Assembly: GCA_902363375.1 (NCBI GenBank)
Contig: CABIZX010000001.1
Coordinates: 1,543,950 to 1,607,949, forward strand
Direction of reading: 5' to 3'
Length of the DNA stretch: 64,000 nt
Source: Clostridiaceae bacterium
Lineage (GTDB): Bacteria; Bacillota; Clostridia; Clostridiales; Clostridiaceae
The stretch's first letter is position 1; every line of letters begins with the position of its first letter. Made by a program: the position numbers and the translations under genes. This document shows positions 8,963 through 18,259 of this stretch, one piece after another. Below the pieces are notes generated by a model. The model made no database searches and was not told where the DNA came from. It saw only the letters and a list, made by a program, of their open reading frames with translations.

Positions 8963-9238
8963 TCACCAACTTTCTCTTCTGTAAGAAAATAAAAGTCTTG
9001 TCATTGTTTCGATAACTGCTTTTACATCAAAGGTTTCACGTTGTTCATACATATTTACTACTGCATATAATATTGCTTGTCGTACGAGTTCAGGAACAAC
9101 TTCATATTCTGTAAGCTCAAATCTAAGTATTTCTTCACATAATTCCTGTGATGTTAAAATAAATTTAGTGATGAGTGTATTTTCCTCATCACCATCTACT
9201 CTTAAATATAATTTAACTTCTTCAAGCGTTAGAACCAT
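8963..9238 (-). CDS. Phage head-tail connector protein (gp6-like)
   Basis: A 91-residue helical protein with the gp6-like pattern: VLTLEEVKLYLRVDGDEE at the N-terminus, a central LRFELTEYE and a C-terminal QAILYAVVNMYEQRE helix. Such proteins form the ring bound under the portal. The ATG start follows GGAGGTGAGTGT. It lies directly after the capsid gene, as in other HK97-like phages. Confidence 0.88.
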   Translation of the reverse strand: MVLTLEEVKLYLRVDGDEENTLITKFILTSQELCEEILRFELTEYEVVPELVRQAILYAVVNMYEQRETFDVKAVIETMTRLLFSYRRESW

Positions 9239-9260
9239 ACACTCACCTCCAATATTTTTT

Positions 9261-10457
9261 CTATACTTTGTGTTGTAATACTTTAATTGCTTCAGGAAGT
9301 ATTAGCTTTCCATCTACTCTTTGAGTTGCCATAAATCCAACTTGACCTGTTGCTGCATATAATTCATTCAACCTCTTAAAAGCTCTACCTTGACGATCTG
9401 CAACCCAATAGTATGAGAAATCACCAAACGCAATACTCTTCGCTGCTGATGCAATAGTAGGAACATATGCAGAGGTCTTTACTGGTCTATTTAAAATAGT
9501 ATCAGGAGTTCCAGCTGTGATAGATGGTTGCCATATATATTGACCATTTCCATCTTTAAGTTTTCTTATTGCCTTTACTGTTGCATCGTTCATTACAAAC
9601 ACAGAATTTTTTCTGTAAGGAGATTTTAAGCTATAGAACAAGTCCATAATCTCATCTAGTGTAATAGCTGTTGCACTTGCAGCAGTAACTCCAAGCTGAG
9701 CTCCACCGGTAGCGTTAAAAATACCAGTAGGTTTCCCTGTTCCGTCACCAATGAAGAAAGCCTCTTCTTCCTTTGAACCAATACGTCTTGCAAATTCTTT
9801 TGCTATATAACTCTCTAAATTAAAAACACTATCATTAAGAAGTTCCTCAGAAACCTTAATCATAGTTGCAAGTTTATATGCTCCTATAGACACTTGTCCA
9901 AACGAATCATCTGATTCTGTTATGATACCCTCTTCGTCAACCCAAGATGCTGTTCCTTTTCCAGCAACTACAGGTATCTTCTTGTCTCCAGAAGATGTAG
10001 TAATTATATTAGCAAGTTGTCTAAAGATATTTTGTTCTTCTAAACTTTCGATTAATATCTTTTCAAATTCATCTGGTGCAAGGAATCCGCCTTCACTATC
10101 AGTACCAACTTGCAAAGCATTATTAATCTCAAAGCCATTCTTATTTCTCATAGCATTCCAAAAGGCTTTCACATATTCATTTGATGCTCTTCCTGTCTTT
10201 TCTTCATGAATATTAGCATTAGGATTATTTCTAATTGCATTAGAAGTTGCCTTTGATAGCTCTAAATCTAAAGCTGCTTGCCTTTCAAGCCTGTCTATTT
10301 CCTTTCCTAAGTTTACAACATCAGCCTCCATCTTCTCATAAGTTTCAGTATCCTCTGCTGATAATAATCCATTGTCATTTCTTTTACTGTCTAGGAAAGA
10401 TTTTGTGCTATCCCATAGTTTTGCTCTTTTTTCTCTAAGCTCTAATATTTTACTCAT
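9261..10457 (-). CDS. Major capsid protein, HK97 fold
   Basis: A 398-residue protein. Residues about 1-105 are a charged coiled coil, the scaffold-like delta domain that the prohead protease removes; the capsid domain starts near ALQVGTDSEGGFLAPDEF, the usual N-arm motif of the HK97-fold family. Later stretches such as AFFIGDGTGKPTGIF and FVMNDATVKAIRKLKD are typical of the family. The start chosen is the ATG two codons inside the longest frame, 7 nt after GGAGG. It follows the protease gene by 13 bp, as expected for the protease-capsid pair. Confidence 0.95.
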   Translation of the reverse strand: MSKILELREKRAKLWDSTKSFLDSKRNDNGLLSAEDTETYEKMEADVVNLGKEIDRLERQAALDLELSKATSNAIRNNPNANIHEEKTGRASNEYVKAFWNAMRNKNGFEINNALQVGTDSEGGFLAPDEFEKILIESLEEQNIFRQLANIITTSSGDKKIPVVAGKGTASWVDEEGIITESDDSFGQVSIGAYKLATMIKVSEELLNDSVFNLESYIAKEFARRIGSKEEEAFFIGDGTGKPTGIFNATGGAQLGVTAASATAITLDEIMDLFYSLKSPYRKNSVFVMNDATVKAIRKLKDGNGQYIWQPSITAGTPDTILNRPVKTSAYVPTIASAAKSIAFGDFSYYWVADRQGRAFKRLNELYAATGQVGFMATQRVDGKLILPEAIKVLQHKV

Positions 10458-10470
10458 ATACATTCCTCCA

Positions 10471-11163
10471 TTATTTTATTAAATTTAATCTCTTATAAAG
10501 ATTTTCAATTTGAATTCCATTTGGTTCGTTTTTCTTTTTATTAGGCAATTTATTTAAAAGTGAGTTAGTGATTGTCATATTGCTAAAAGATGCTCCCTCA
10601 CTTTCAGGAGAATCTGTACGATTTTCAGAAAATAGGATTTTATCAGCAAATCCAAGTTCAACAGCTTTTTTAGCATTAAACCAAGTTTCGTTGTCCATAA
10701 AACTAGCTAATTTTTTTCTTGAAAGCCCTGTTTTTATCTCATAAGCATTTATAATACTTTCTTTAACTTCACTAAGCATTGTAACTGCTTTTCCCATCTC
10801 CACAGCATCACCAAAAGCAATAGTCATTGGATTATGAATCATAATTAGTCCAGTTGGTGATATCAGTACTTCTTCACCTGCCATAGCAATAACTGAAGCT
10901 GCACTAGCTGCTATTCCATCAATTTTCACTGTAACTTTTCCTTTATAGTCCATCAGCATATTATAAATTTGACTTGCTGCAAATACACATCCACCTGGAG
11001 AGTTGACCCAAACTATAATGTCCCCATCTCCTGAATACAGTTCTTGTTTAAATAGTTTTGGGGTAACTTCATCTCCATACCAGGTTTCATCCGATATTTC
11101 TCCATTAAGAAAAATAGTTCTGCTATCATCATTGTTAAGCCAATTCCAAAACTTCCGTTTCAT
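10471..11163 (-). CDS. Prohead protease, ClpP/S49 type
   Basis: A 230-residue Clp-like serine protease that matures the prohead by cleaving the capsid delta domain. The ClpP fold is visible in VWVNSPGGCVFAASQI (about residues 51-66), the nucleophile region DGIAASAASVIAMAG (catalytic Ser near 87) and the His in LIMIHNP (about 107-112). Length is usual for the phage form. It ends 13 bp before the capsid gene. At its start it overlaps the end of the HNH-AP2 cargo gene by 29 bp, which probably replaced the original portal-protease junction. Confidence 0.93.
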   Translation of the reverse strand: MKRKFWNWLNNDDSRTIFLNGEISDETWYGDEVTPKLFKQELYSGDGDIIVWVNSPGGCVFAASQIYNMLMDYKGKVTVKIDGIAASAASVIAMAGEEVLISPTGLIMIHNPMTIAFGDAVEMGKAVTMLSEVKESIINAYEIKTGLSRKKLASFMDNETWFNAKKAVELGFADKILFSENRTDSPESEGASFSNMTITNSLLNKLPNKKKNEPNGIQIENLYKRLNLIK

Positions 11164-11625
11164 CTACTTCACCTCCAATAATATTTAACTTTGCATACTC
11201 TCCGAAATAAAAAGAAGCCGCTCGATTATATGCGTGAGCAGCTTCAATAGCAGTTTTATATCTTCCAAGATGTCTTGTTTTTCTATCTACACAAATACAA
11301 GCTTCATACAGCTGTCTTGAAGCAGAAAAACTAACTCCTTTAAATCCAGTTCTATTATTTTTACCAATTCTACAATTATAGCTATTCTGTTTTTGTGATG
11401 CAATTCTCATATTTTTTCTTCTACAATCCCAGGGCCTACCATTAATATGATCAACTACTTCTTTTGCTGATGGTTTCATTATTAGCCGATGTAATAAACC
11501 CGAGTGCCCATAAAAAACATATCCTAAAGCATTCATTCTCCATTTATATTTATATAAAATTGAAGTATCTTCAATATCAATAATAAATGATTGACCATTT
11601 TCTAATGTTCATTTCGTATAATCAT
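11135..11625 (-). CDS. HNH endonuclease with AP2 DNA-binding domain; N-terminal frame disrupted
   Basis: The C-terminal 133 codons (from ATG at 11536) encode an HNH nuclease core (EVVDHINGRPWDCRRKN, key His-Asn-Asn pattern) and an AP2-like domain (FKGVSFSASRQLYEACI with GRYKTAIEAAHAYNRA), the layout of phage homing-type HNH endonucleases. Homology-like coding continues upstream of that ATG (ENGQSFIIDIED, YKYKWR) but the frame meets a TGA at 11611-11609 without a start. A plausible true start, ATG at 11625 overlapping the portal stop, lies in another frame that stops at 11602. A one-base indel between 11611 and 11602 would rejoin them, so the gene may be a pseudogene or use a non-standard start. 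Confidence 0.75.
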
Positions 11626-12875
11626 CAATTACCTCTATTTTCAAGTTTGACATCACCTCCATTATTTTTATTAGCAAATGCACCTGCATCAGCAAGCTTT
11701 GTCATGTTTCCATTGATTAAATATAAATCTCCACCAAGTTCCTCTGGTATCCTATTAAGGTTTTCAAGTTCCCTTATATCATTACTTGATAACCAACCAT
11801 TCTGCCTTCCAACTGCATACCCATTCATTCTACTTTGATAGTCTCCTCTAAGTAATCCATCTACATTGAATTTAACAAAATACTGCTTCTTTTCACTTTC
11901 AGTAAACAAGGCCCTTTTAATAGCTTGCTCCCATCTAACCACCCAAGGATCAAGTGTGTACATAACAAACTCAAGTGATTGCTGTTCTATATTAGAAAAA
12001 CTTGATTTATCTAAATCTCCAATCATGTGAGGTGGGATTCTAAATATTCTAGCTATCTCGTTTAATTGAAACTTTCTTGTCTGTAAAAACTGTGCTTGCT
12101 CTGGTGGAATACCTATACTTTGAAACTTCATTCCTTCTTCTAATACTGCAACTCTATGTGCATTTTTAGTTCCTTGATATACACTATTCCAACTTTCTCT
12201 AACCCTAGCTGGGTCCTTTACTATTCCTGGATGTTCAAGAACTCCCCCTGGATTTGCTCCATTTGCAAAGAAACTAGCTCCATATTCTTCAGTTGCTATT
12301 GCCATACCTATTGCATTTTTAGCCATAGCTATTGGAGAATAACCAATTAAACCATCAAATCCAAGACCAGGAATGTGTAAAATTTCATCACTTCTAAGGG
12401 GATAACTCTGTCCTTCTTTGCTATAAATGTAGTAAATTTCACCGTTATCAGTTCTTTGCACAGCCATTTTATCTGGCATTAACGGATATAAAGCCATCAC
12501 ATTGCCTCTTCCATCTCTTACAATTTGGGCATATGCATTTCCCCACAATAAAAGATGACCCATAAGTGTTTCTCTAAACACAAATGAGGTCATCTCTGGG
12601 TTTGGTTCATCTGCTAAGAGATGATATATTTGATGTTCTGTAGCTTTCTCCTTACCAGTTTCTGTATAACTATAGGTATGAAGTGGCAATGAGGCTATTG
12701 TTTCAGCAAGTATTCTAACACAGGCATAAACTGCAGTAGTTTGCATTGCTGTTTTTTCATTTACTGTTTTGCCGCTTGTGGTTCCACCAAAGAAAAAGCT
12801 GTAGGTACTACCCCAGAAATTATTTTTAGGGCCAGCTCTAGGCTCCCATAGTCTTGATATTATAGATATTTTCAT
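11625..12875 (-). CDS. Phage portal protein, HK97 type
   Basis: A 416-residue portal of the HK97/SPP1-like family, the dodecameric ring at the capsid vertex through which DNA enters. Family signatures include AVYACVRILAETIASLPLH (about residues 48-66), the central PGLGFDGLIGYSPI and the C-terminal FSNIEQQSLEFVMYTLDPW. Full length. It starts at an ATG 6 nt after AGGAGG and is separated from terL by the inserted restriction cassette (12902-16140), although terL-portal are adjacent in most related phages. Confidence 0.94.
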   Translation of the reverse strand: MKISIISRLWEPRAGPKNNFWGSTYSFFFGGTTSGKTVNEKTAMQTTAVYACVRILAETIASLPLHTYSYTETGKEKATEHQIYHLLADEPNPEMTSFVFRETLMGHLLLWGNAYAQIVRDGRGNVMALYPLMPDKMAVQRTDNGEIYYIYSKEGQSYPLRSDEILHIPGLGFDGLIGYSPIAMAKNAIGMAIATEEYGASFFANGANPGGVLEHPGIVKDPARVRESWNSVYQGTKNAHRVAVLEEGMKFQSIGIPPEQAQFLQTRKFQLNEIARIFRIPPHMIGDLDKSSFSNIEQQSLEFVMYTLDPWVVRWEQAIKRALFTESEKKQYFVKFNVDGLLRGDYQSRMNGYAVGRQNGWLSSNDIRELENLNRIPEELGGDLYLINGNMTKLADAGAFANKNNGGDVKLENRGN

Positions 12876-12901
12876 TTATGTTCCTCCTAAAAATAAGTAT
12901 G

Positions 12902-12928
12902 AAAAAAGCACCTGTTTTAACAGATGCT
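12902..12928 (-). terminator. Rho-independent terminator of the restriction cassette
   Basis: On the minus strand AGCATCTGTT pairs with AACAGGTGCT (arms 12928-12919 and 12916-12907, one G-U pair) and is followed by TTTTTTC. It lies 40-70 bp after the nuclease stop and just before the portal gene, closing the cassette off from the late operon, although read-through must occur for portal expression unless portal has a separate promoter. Confidence 0.75.
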
Positions 12929-12969
12929 ATGAAAACTATATAAAGAACAATCACATCAATATAAGTATG

Positions 12970-14364
12970 TTATAGAATAAATTCATTCATTTCATCATCT
13001 GTAAATTTAGAATCAAGGCTTAAAAACCTTTCAAAAAAATGAGTGGGATTAATTTGATAATAATAGATTTTATCATTTTCTTGAATTTCTTTTTCACTTA
13101 TGTTATAACTCTGCAGCATTGATGCATATCCTAATTTTTCATAAATGTTTTGTGGTAAGTCTTTATAAAAATGAGGTATCAAAAATGCATTATATGACTT
13201 ATATTCACCAAACATACTGTTCATATTCTCTTTTTTCAGCTTCATTAATTGAGTTTCATATGAAAACTGCTTAGAAACATCCGATGCCCCAGGTGCATCT
13301 TTATAAGTATTATTGTTAATTACTGGCTTATAGTATTTAGCATCTAGAATATATAATATTTTATTATTCTCCGATACTCTTAAAACATCCGGAATTAACT
13401 TTGAAGCTTTAACTTCCTCATGTATAAATCTCGCTTTATCATATAAATATAAATGTGGAGATGGCATCATTTTTTCTATATCTTGATTATGCCCAAAGAC
13501 AGTTTTGCAAACACATTCCCAAATGAGATTAAATGAATTTGTCCCAACCTTCGGAATGTAATTTTTTGAATCATCAAACCATGCTGATAAAGCTTTTAAA
13601 AGGCTTATTTCTCGGTTAGAAAACACTTGATTCATATAAGATTGGATAATAACCTTAATTTTTTTTCTATCTTCCTTATAAAAATTAATTTCTGACATAT
13701 TTGGTAGATTTATTTGGCTAAACCCTAATACATCCTTAACTAGTTTTGCACTTTCACTTAAAACATACATATGAATTTTAGTTATAATCCTATCTTTATC
13801 TATTATTTGTTTATTATTAAGGGTATCAAAATAATAGACTTCGTTATTAGAAATAACGGGTATTATTCTATTAATCGTCTTAGTCCAACTAATAGGCCCC
13901 TTAGCATTTTTTGAAAATATGTTACTTTTCATTTCATAAATACCATTTTCAATATAATCTTGTAAAATAAACTTTGCTATGCTAAATAAACCGATTTTTT
14001 TAGTATCTTTTTTTTGATCAAAAGGAGAAAAATCATATTGAATATTCATATTTGATTTTAATTTACATTTTTCAATAACTTTACAAACAAGATTCATATG
14101 CTGCATATAATTTCGTGTTTCTTTGACTAGCTTGTCTTGTTCAAGAAAATTTTTTTCGTCAATATTATCCATATACTTTGGGTAACAAATTATTGATGTA
14201 TTAGTTTGATTACTAAAAAAAATGCCTACAAATTTTATTTTGCCTTGGTAAATATGATGTTTTGTTAAATCTAGAAGCAAATCATCTTCTAAATTATATT
14301 CTTTATCTTCTTGTAAAAAAAGAACCTTTGATTTAACTTTCATTCTTATTTTCCTCTTAATCAT
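12970..14364 (-). CDS. McrC/LlaJI-family restriction endonuclease subunit (PD-(D/E)XK)
   Basis: A 464-residue protein whose C-terminal third has a PD-(D/E)XK nuclease site: P325-D326 followed 15 residues later by D341-A-K343 in the motif ILDAKYY, as in LlaJI-type and McrC-like nucleases. A central ISWTKTINRIIP segment is also typical of that group. It would be the cutting subunit guided by the AAA+ partner encoded 16 bp upstream. N-terminal half has no motif I recognise. Two starts are possible: ATG at 14364 with a weak site, or ATG at 14346 after AGAGGA. No methyltransferase is adjacent. Anti-phage restriction is inferred from family and pairing. Confidence 0.82.
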   Translation of the reverse strand: MIKRKIRMKVKSKVLFLQEDKEYNLEDDLLLDLTKHHIYQGKIKFVGIFFSNQTNTSIICYPKYMDNIDEKNFLEQDKLVKETRNYMQHMNLVCKVIEKCKLKSNMNIQYDFSPFDQKKDTKKIGLFSIAKFILQDYIENGIYEMKSNIFSKNAKGPISWTKTINRIIPVISNNEVYYFDTLNNKQIIDKDRIITKIHMYVLSESAKLVKDVLGFSQINLPNMSEINFYKEDRKKIKVIIQSYMNQVFSNREISLLKALSAWFDDSKNYIPKVGTNSFNLIWECVCKTVFGHNQDIEKMMPSPHLYLYDKARFIHEEVKASKLIPDVLRVSENNKILYILDAKYYKPVINNNTYKDAPGASDVSKQFSYETQLMKLKKENMNSMFGEYKSYNAFLIPHFYKDLPQNIYEKLGYASMLQSYNISEKEIQENDKIYYYQINPTHFFERFLSLDSKFTDDEMNEFIL

Positions 14365-14380
14365 GACTATTGTTTTCTCT

Positions 14381-16066
14381 TCAAGAGATCACATTTAAAT
14401 CTGCTCGTAGTATTTTTAAATCACTTTCACTCAGTTGAATATTTAATATATCCTCAATTGTTTTACTCTCATCGAAAAAAGCTTCCCTTATATCGGCCAT
14501 ATTTTTAATGTTTTCATTAAATAATTCATTAGAATTATACCTAAGCACATCTTGCCTTAAATATGCAAACAACTTGTTTACAATCGTTTGTCTACACTTT
14601 TCTGGGTCTGCTAAATCTATTTTTGATAAAAATCGTGGTCCTATAAGTCTATCTTCTTCAATATCTAATCCCTTAAGCTTGCCGTTTAACATCTTCCTGA
14701 ATGCATTCCAACTGCATTTCTCAAAGTCAGCTCCCTTAATAAGTCTTAAGTAAATATAGAAGTTATGAATTTCCAAGTCATCCGACCTACCATCGATTGG
14801 CATATACTCAAAACTCCAACGTCTTTTAAATGCACTATCCATTGGGTATACACCCTGATCTGCACTATTCATAGTTGCCCATATATATAAATTCGATGGT
14901 ATAAAAAGATTATCTATATGCTCAACTTCAAGTTTCTCTCGTAGGTAATTTTGCATTTCTTTTGGTGGGTCTATACTATATTCACTATTTCCATCACTAT
15001 TTCTGTCAAGCAACTGAAAGATATCTCCAAATACAGATGCAGCATTAGCCCTATTTATTTCTTCAATAATTAATAAATAATTCTTTTCTGGATTATTAAG
15101 TGCATCTATTAAAATTTTCGTAAAATGGCCGGGCACAAATTTGTATGTAATACCGTCACCACTGGATTTAGGAATTGGTTTATATGCGCCTACAAAATCA
15201 CCATAACTATATTCCTGGTGAAATGTAATTCTATTATAACCGGAAATACAGCTACTGCTTTTCATTGATTCATACCTAACATCATCATCTTTTATTCCTA
15301 GTATCTTTGCAATATTACCTATTTTATCATAATCAACAGAACCATCTTCTTTAGCATATAGTAGCTTTTTACATAATTGCTTTCGGTTTTTTTCCAGTTC
15401 ATAACTTTTTCCAGTTCCAGGAGCGCCAAATATCAGTCGATTCCTGTCAAATTTGATTGGCATTTTGAACTCTTCAATCTTTATTAGTTCTGCTGGCTTC
15501 ATAATAACATTCTCCTTGTTCATTGTATCTGAGTACATATACGGCCTATTATCAAAATAAGACAGGTAATCTTTAAGGTGGTTTTTCTTAACAAAAGATA
15601 GATATATATTTTTATGTTTTTTAACTTTTATTCTAACAAAATTACTAGTATTACTTGTTAAAACTTTTTTATACTCCTTATCCTCAAAAGTTATTGTATT
15701 GGGAATATCTTCTGTTGGCTTAAGTGTTTCAATACTAACTACATAATCATCGTAAATTTTATTAGTTTTATCAAACGCACTTAAAAAGAAAAATTTGACT
15801 TCTTTACTACAACACTCGTTCCATACTGACTCTCTTTCAGATTTTGGATTTGTTGCATTAGGTTGAATGTGTACTTGCTTTGTTTCTGTATTAATAGTAG
15901 TTGGATAGCAGAATATAATAATTTCTTCATTATTAATTCTTATTTTATTTTTCCTTATTGTATCTGAGATAGAGCTACTAAAACTCTGTTCTTTCAATAA
16001 GTCTACATCGGTAAGTTTTAAAGAATCTTCAAAAATAATCTTCTTAACATCTTTAATAGTCGCCAT
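14381..16066 (-). CDS. McrB/LlaJI-like AAA+ NTPase restriction subunit
   Basis: A 561-residue protein. Residues 1-200 form an unrecognised N-terminal region that by analogy should read the DNA target. The AAA+ motor follows: Walker A GAPGTGKS (214-221), Walker B LLIIEEINRA (331-340), and the McrB-type MNSADQ (399-404) plus DSAFKRRW (410-417) arginine-finger region. McrB-family motors are GTP- or ATP-driven and translocate DNA for a McrC-like nuclease, which here is the next gene. The pair has its own promoter (16134-16164) and terminator (12902-12928) and splits terL from portal. Confidence 0.88.
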   Translation of the reverse strand: MATIKDVKKIIFEDSLKLTDVDLLKEQSFSSSISDTIRKNKIRINNEEIIIFCYPTTINTETKQVHIQPNATNPKSERESVWNECCSKEVKFFFLSAFDKTNKIYDDYVVSIETLKPTEDIPNTITFEDKEYKKVLTSNTSNFVRIKVKKHKNIYLSFVKKNHLKDYLSYFDNRPYMYSDTMNKENVIMKPAELIKIEEFKMPIKFDRNRLIFGAPGTGKSYELEKNRKQLCKKLLYAKEDGSVDYDKIGNIAKILGIKDDDVRYESMKSSSCISGYNRITFHQEYSYGDFVGAYKPIPKSSGDGITYKFVPGHFTKILIDALNNPEKNYLLIIEEINRANAASVFGDIFQLLDRNSDGNSEYSIDPPKEMQNYLREKLEVEHIDNLFIPSNLYIWATMNSADQGVYPMDSAFKRRWSFEYMPIDGRSDDLEIHNFYIYLRLIKGADFEKCSWNAFRKMLNGKLKGLDIEEDRLIGPRFLSKIDLADPEKCRQTIVNKLFAYLRQDVLRYNSNELFNENIKNMADIREAFFDESKTIEDILNIQLSESDLKILRADLNVIS

Positions 16067-16133
16067 ATTATTTGCTCTCTTTCTTCTACACTATATATTT
16101 ATTACATTAAGAACACTTAATATATACTATTAA

Positions 16134-16164
16134 ATTATACCATAATATCTTGGAATATTTACAA
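16134..16164 (-). promoter_or_regulatory. Promoter of the restriction cassette
   Basis: On the minus strand TTGTAA (16164-16159) and TATAAT (16139-16134) are separated by 19 bp; the -10 has an upstream TGG, making an extended -10. The -35 overlaps the terL stop region. Start codon of the McrB-like gene lies about 68 bp downstream. This suggests expression from the lysogen, independent of late phage transcription. Confidence 0.55.
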
Positions 16165-17703
16165 AATTATAATTCCTCTCTCATCGTAAACGCTACCCCT
16201 GTTTTCATTCCTAATTGCTCTATCCAATGCCATTATAAGTGCCACAGCTCCATCAATCTTCTCTGTGCTTTTCTCCTTATCAGGCTTTATATTTCCCGCT
16301 GGATCTGTCTTAACATAAATATTATCCATCATCCATCTAAGAACAGGGTTTCCTTCATGTGCTAGTTTCTGCTCAAGTGTTAACTTCATTAATTCCTTTG
16401 AAGATGGTGACATATCTTTATATCCTTGTCCAAATGGAACTACTGTAAATCCCATTCCTTCAAGGTTCTGTACCATTTGAACTGCTCCCCATCTGTCAAA
16501 GGCTATTTCTTTTATATTATATTTTGTATGAAGATCTTCAATAAAAGTTTCTATAAAGCCATAGTGGACCACATTTCCTTCAGTTGTTTTTATAAATCCT
16601 TGTTTCTCCCATACATCATAAGGCACATGATCTCTTCTCACCCTAAGCTTTAAATTATCTTCTGGTATCCAAAAGTAAGGGATTACTATATATCTTTCAT
16701 CTGGTGTTCTTGGTGGAAAAACTAAAACAAAAGCAGTAATGTCTGTAGTACTTGAAAGGTCAAGTCCTCCATAACATTCTCTGCCTCTTAATGAATCCAT
16801 ATCTATATTAAAATCACACTCGTCCCACTTATCCATCTGCATCCAACGAGTAGATTGTTTTACCCATTGATTTAATCTTAACTGTCTAAATATATTTTCT
16901 TCAGCTGGATTTTCCTTTGCACTATTATAGGCATTTCTTACTTTTTCAATATCTATTGTATGTCCAAGTGATGGATTGGCTTTATACCAGTTCTTTTCAT
17001 CTCCCCAATCAGCATTATCATCTATACCATATATAACTGGATAAAAGGTTTTATCTATCTTTCTACCTTCAATTATGTCCTGGGCCTTTTGATGTTGTTC
17101 AAAGCATATAGAATTTCTATCTGTACCAGCTGTAGTTATTAGGAAAAATAATGGCTGTAGTCTTGCATCTCCTGAACCTTTAGTCATTACATCAAATAAC
17201 TCTCTATTGGGTTGTGCATGAAGTTCATCGAAAATAACTGAATGCACATTAAGACCGTGTTTTGTATAGGCCTCAGCTGAAAGAACCTGGTAAAAGCTAT
17301 TTGTAGGTTTATATACCAGTCTTTTCATTGACATTATAGGCTTAATTCTTTTCTTAAGTGCTGGGCATTGCTCTACCATTTCAACCGCTACATCAAATAC
17401 TATAGAAGCTTGCTGCCTATCAGATGCACAACCATAAACCTCTGCTCCCCATTCATTATCTCCGCAAGTCATAAGTAGTGCTACTGCTGCTGCAAGTTCT
17501 GATTTTCCATTCTTTTTTGGAATTTCAACATATGCAGTATTATACTGACGATATCCATTTTCTTTAACATTTCCAAATATATCTTTGATAATTTTATCTT
17601 GCCAAGGAAGTAAATCGAAGGGAACACCCCTCCACTGACCTTTTGTATGCTTTAAGCAATTAATGAAATTTACAGCTCTCTGTGCTTTTGCTTCATCATA
17701 CAT
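16159..17703 (-). CDS. terL: Phage terminase large subunit
   Basis: A 514-residue packaging ATPase/nuclease. The ATPase part has a Walker A-like IPKKNGKS (61-68), Walker B SVIFDELHAQ (about 155-164) and a coupling motif LITTAGT. The nuclease part shows YGGLDLSSTTDITAF, with the first catalytic Asp, and a final acidic site near VKTDPAGNIKPDKEKS and KIDGAVALIMALD. It matches the HK97-type TerL that works with P27-like small terminases. It overlaps terS by one base. Its 3' end abuts the restriction cassette instead of portal. Confidence 0.95.
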   Translation of the reverse strand: MYDEAKAQRAVNFINCLKHTKGQWRGVPFDLLPWQDKIIKDIFGNVKENGYRQYNTAYVEIPKKNGKSELAAAVALLMTCGDNEWGAEVYGCASDRQQASIVFDVAVEMVEQCPALKKRIKPIMSMKRLVYKPTNSFYQVLSAEAYTKHGLNVHSVIFDELHAQPNRELFDVMTKGSGDARLQPLFFLITTAGTDRNSICFEQHQKAQDIIEGRKIDKTFYPVIYGIDDNADWGDEKNWYKANPSLGHTIDIEKVRNAYNSAKENPAEENIFRQLRLNQWVKQSTRWMQMDKWDECDFNIDMDSLRGRECYGGLDLSSTTDITAFVLVFPPRTPDERYIVIPYFWIPEDNLKLRVRRDHVPYDVWEKQGFIKTTEGNVVHYGFIETFIEDLHTKYNIKEIAFDRWGAVQMVQNLEGMGFTVVPFGQGYKDMSPSSKELMKLTLEQKLAHEGNPVLRWMMDNIYVKTDPAGNIKPDKEKSTEKIDGAVALIMALDRAIRNENRGSVYDERGIIIL

Positions 17704-18179
17704 TATTTCATCTCACCCCTTAGCATCATTTCCATAGGATCTAAGCAATCATTAGAACCTTTATCTGCAACAATTCTACTTCTTGAAGAAGGTGTAAGTC
17801 CAAACTGCTCACAGAACTTAATCATAATCTTAAGATAAGTTTGAGCAATAGATACCTGTGGCACTTGCTGCCAATAACCACTTGGTGTTTTTACAATTGT
17901 TCCATGCTTTGATATAAACTCTTCCGCTTCTTTCCAGCGAGCATAAGCTTCACAATATCCTGCAAAAGCAGCCATATCAACTTCTGTTAATACTCCAAGT
18001 TCCTCAAGCTGCTTTGCGACTCTTCTCCACTCCTTTTTAGCTTCAGCATCAAGCCAAGTAGGACATTTTGGTGCTTTCTTTTTAGGCTTTGGTTCAAATT
18101 CATTAAGTGCTCTTTTTCCTGGATTACCTTCAAGTTCTTTTACTGCAGTAGGTTTTGGTTTTCTTCCTCTTTGTGCCAT
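17703..18179 (-). CDS. terS: Phage terminase small subunit, P27 family
   Basis: A 158-residue protein with the P27 family opening RGRKPKPTAVKELEGNPGKR and the following WLDAEAKKEWRRVAKQLEELG, both diagnostic. It recognises the packaging site and regulates TerL. The start chosen is the ATG at 18179, 6 nt after GGAGG; the longer frame begins in a GTG inside the ribosome-binding site. It overlaps terL by one base. Confidence 0.94.
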   Translation of the reverse strand: MAQRGRKPKPTAVKELEGNPGKRALNEFEPKPKKKAPKCPTWLDAEAKKEWRRVAKQLEELGVLTEVDMAAFAGYCEAYARWKEAEEFISKHGTIVKTPSGYWQQVPQVSIAQTYLKIMIKFCEQFGLTPSSRSRIVADKGSNDCLDPMEMMLRGEMK

Positions 18180-18210
18180 AGGTTTCACCTCCCATCTTTA
18201 AAATTTATTA

Positions 18211-18243
18211 TAAGAAAAGAGCATACCTTATTTAGTACGCTCT
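18211..18243 (-). terminator. Rho-independent terminator upstream of terS
   Basis: On the minus strand AGAGCGTAC (18243-18235) pairs with GTATGCTCT (18226-18218) around a short loop, followed by TTTCTT. It closes the amidoligase-GGCT-zinc protein block and would partly insulate terS. Confidence 0.65.
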
Positions 18244-18259
18244 TAACACAATTTTCTCT

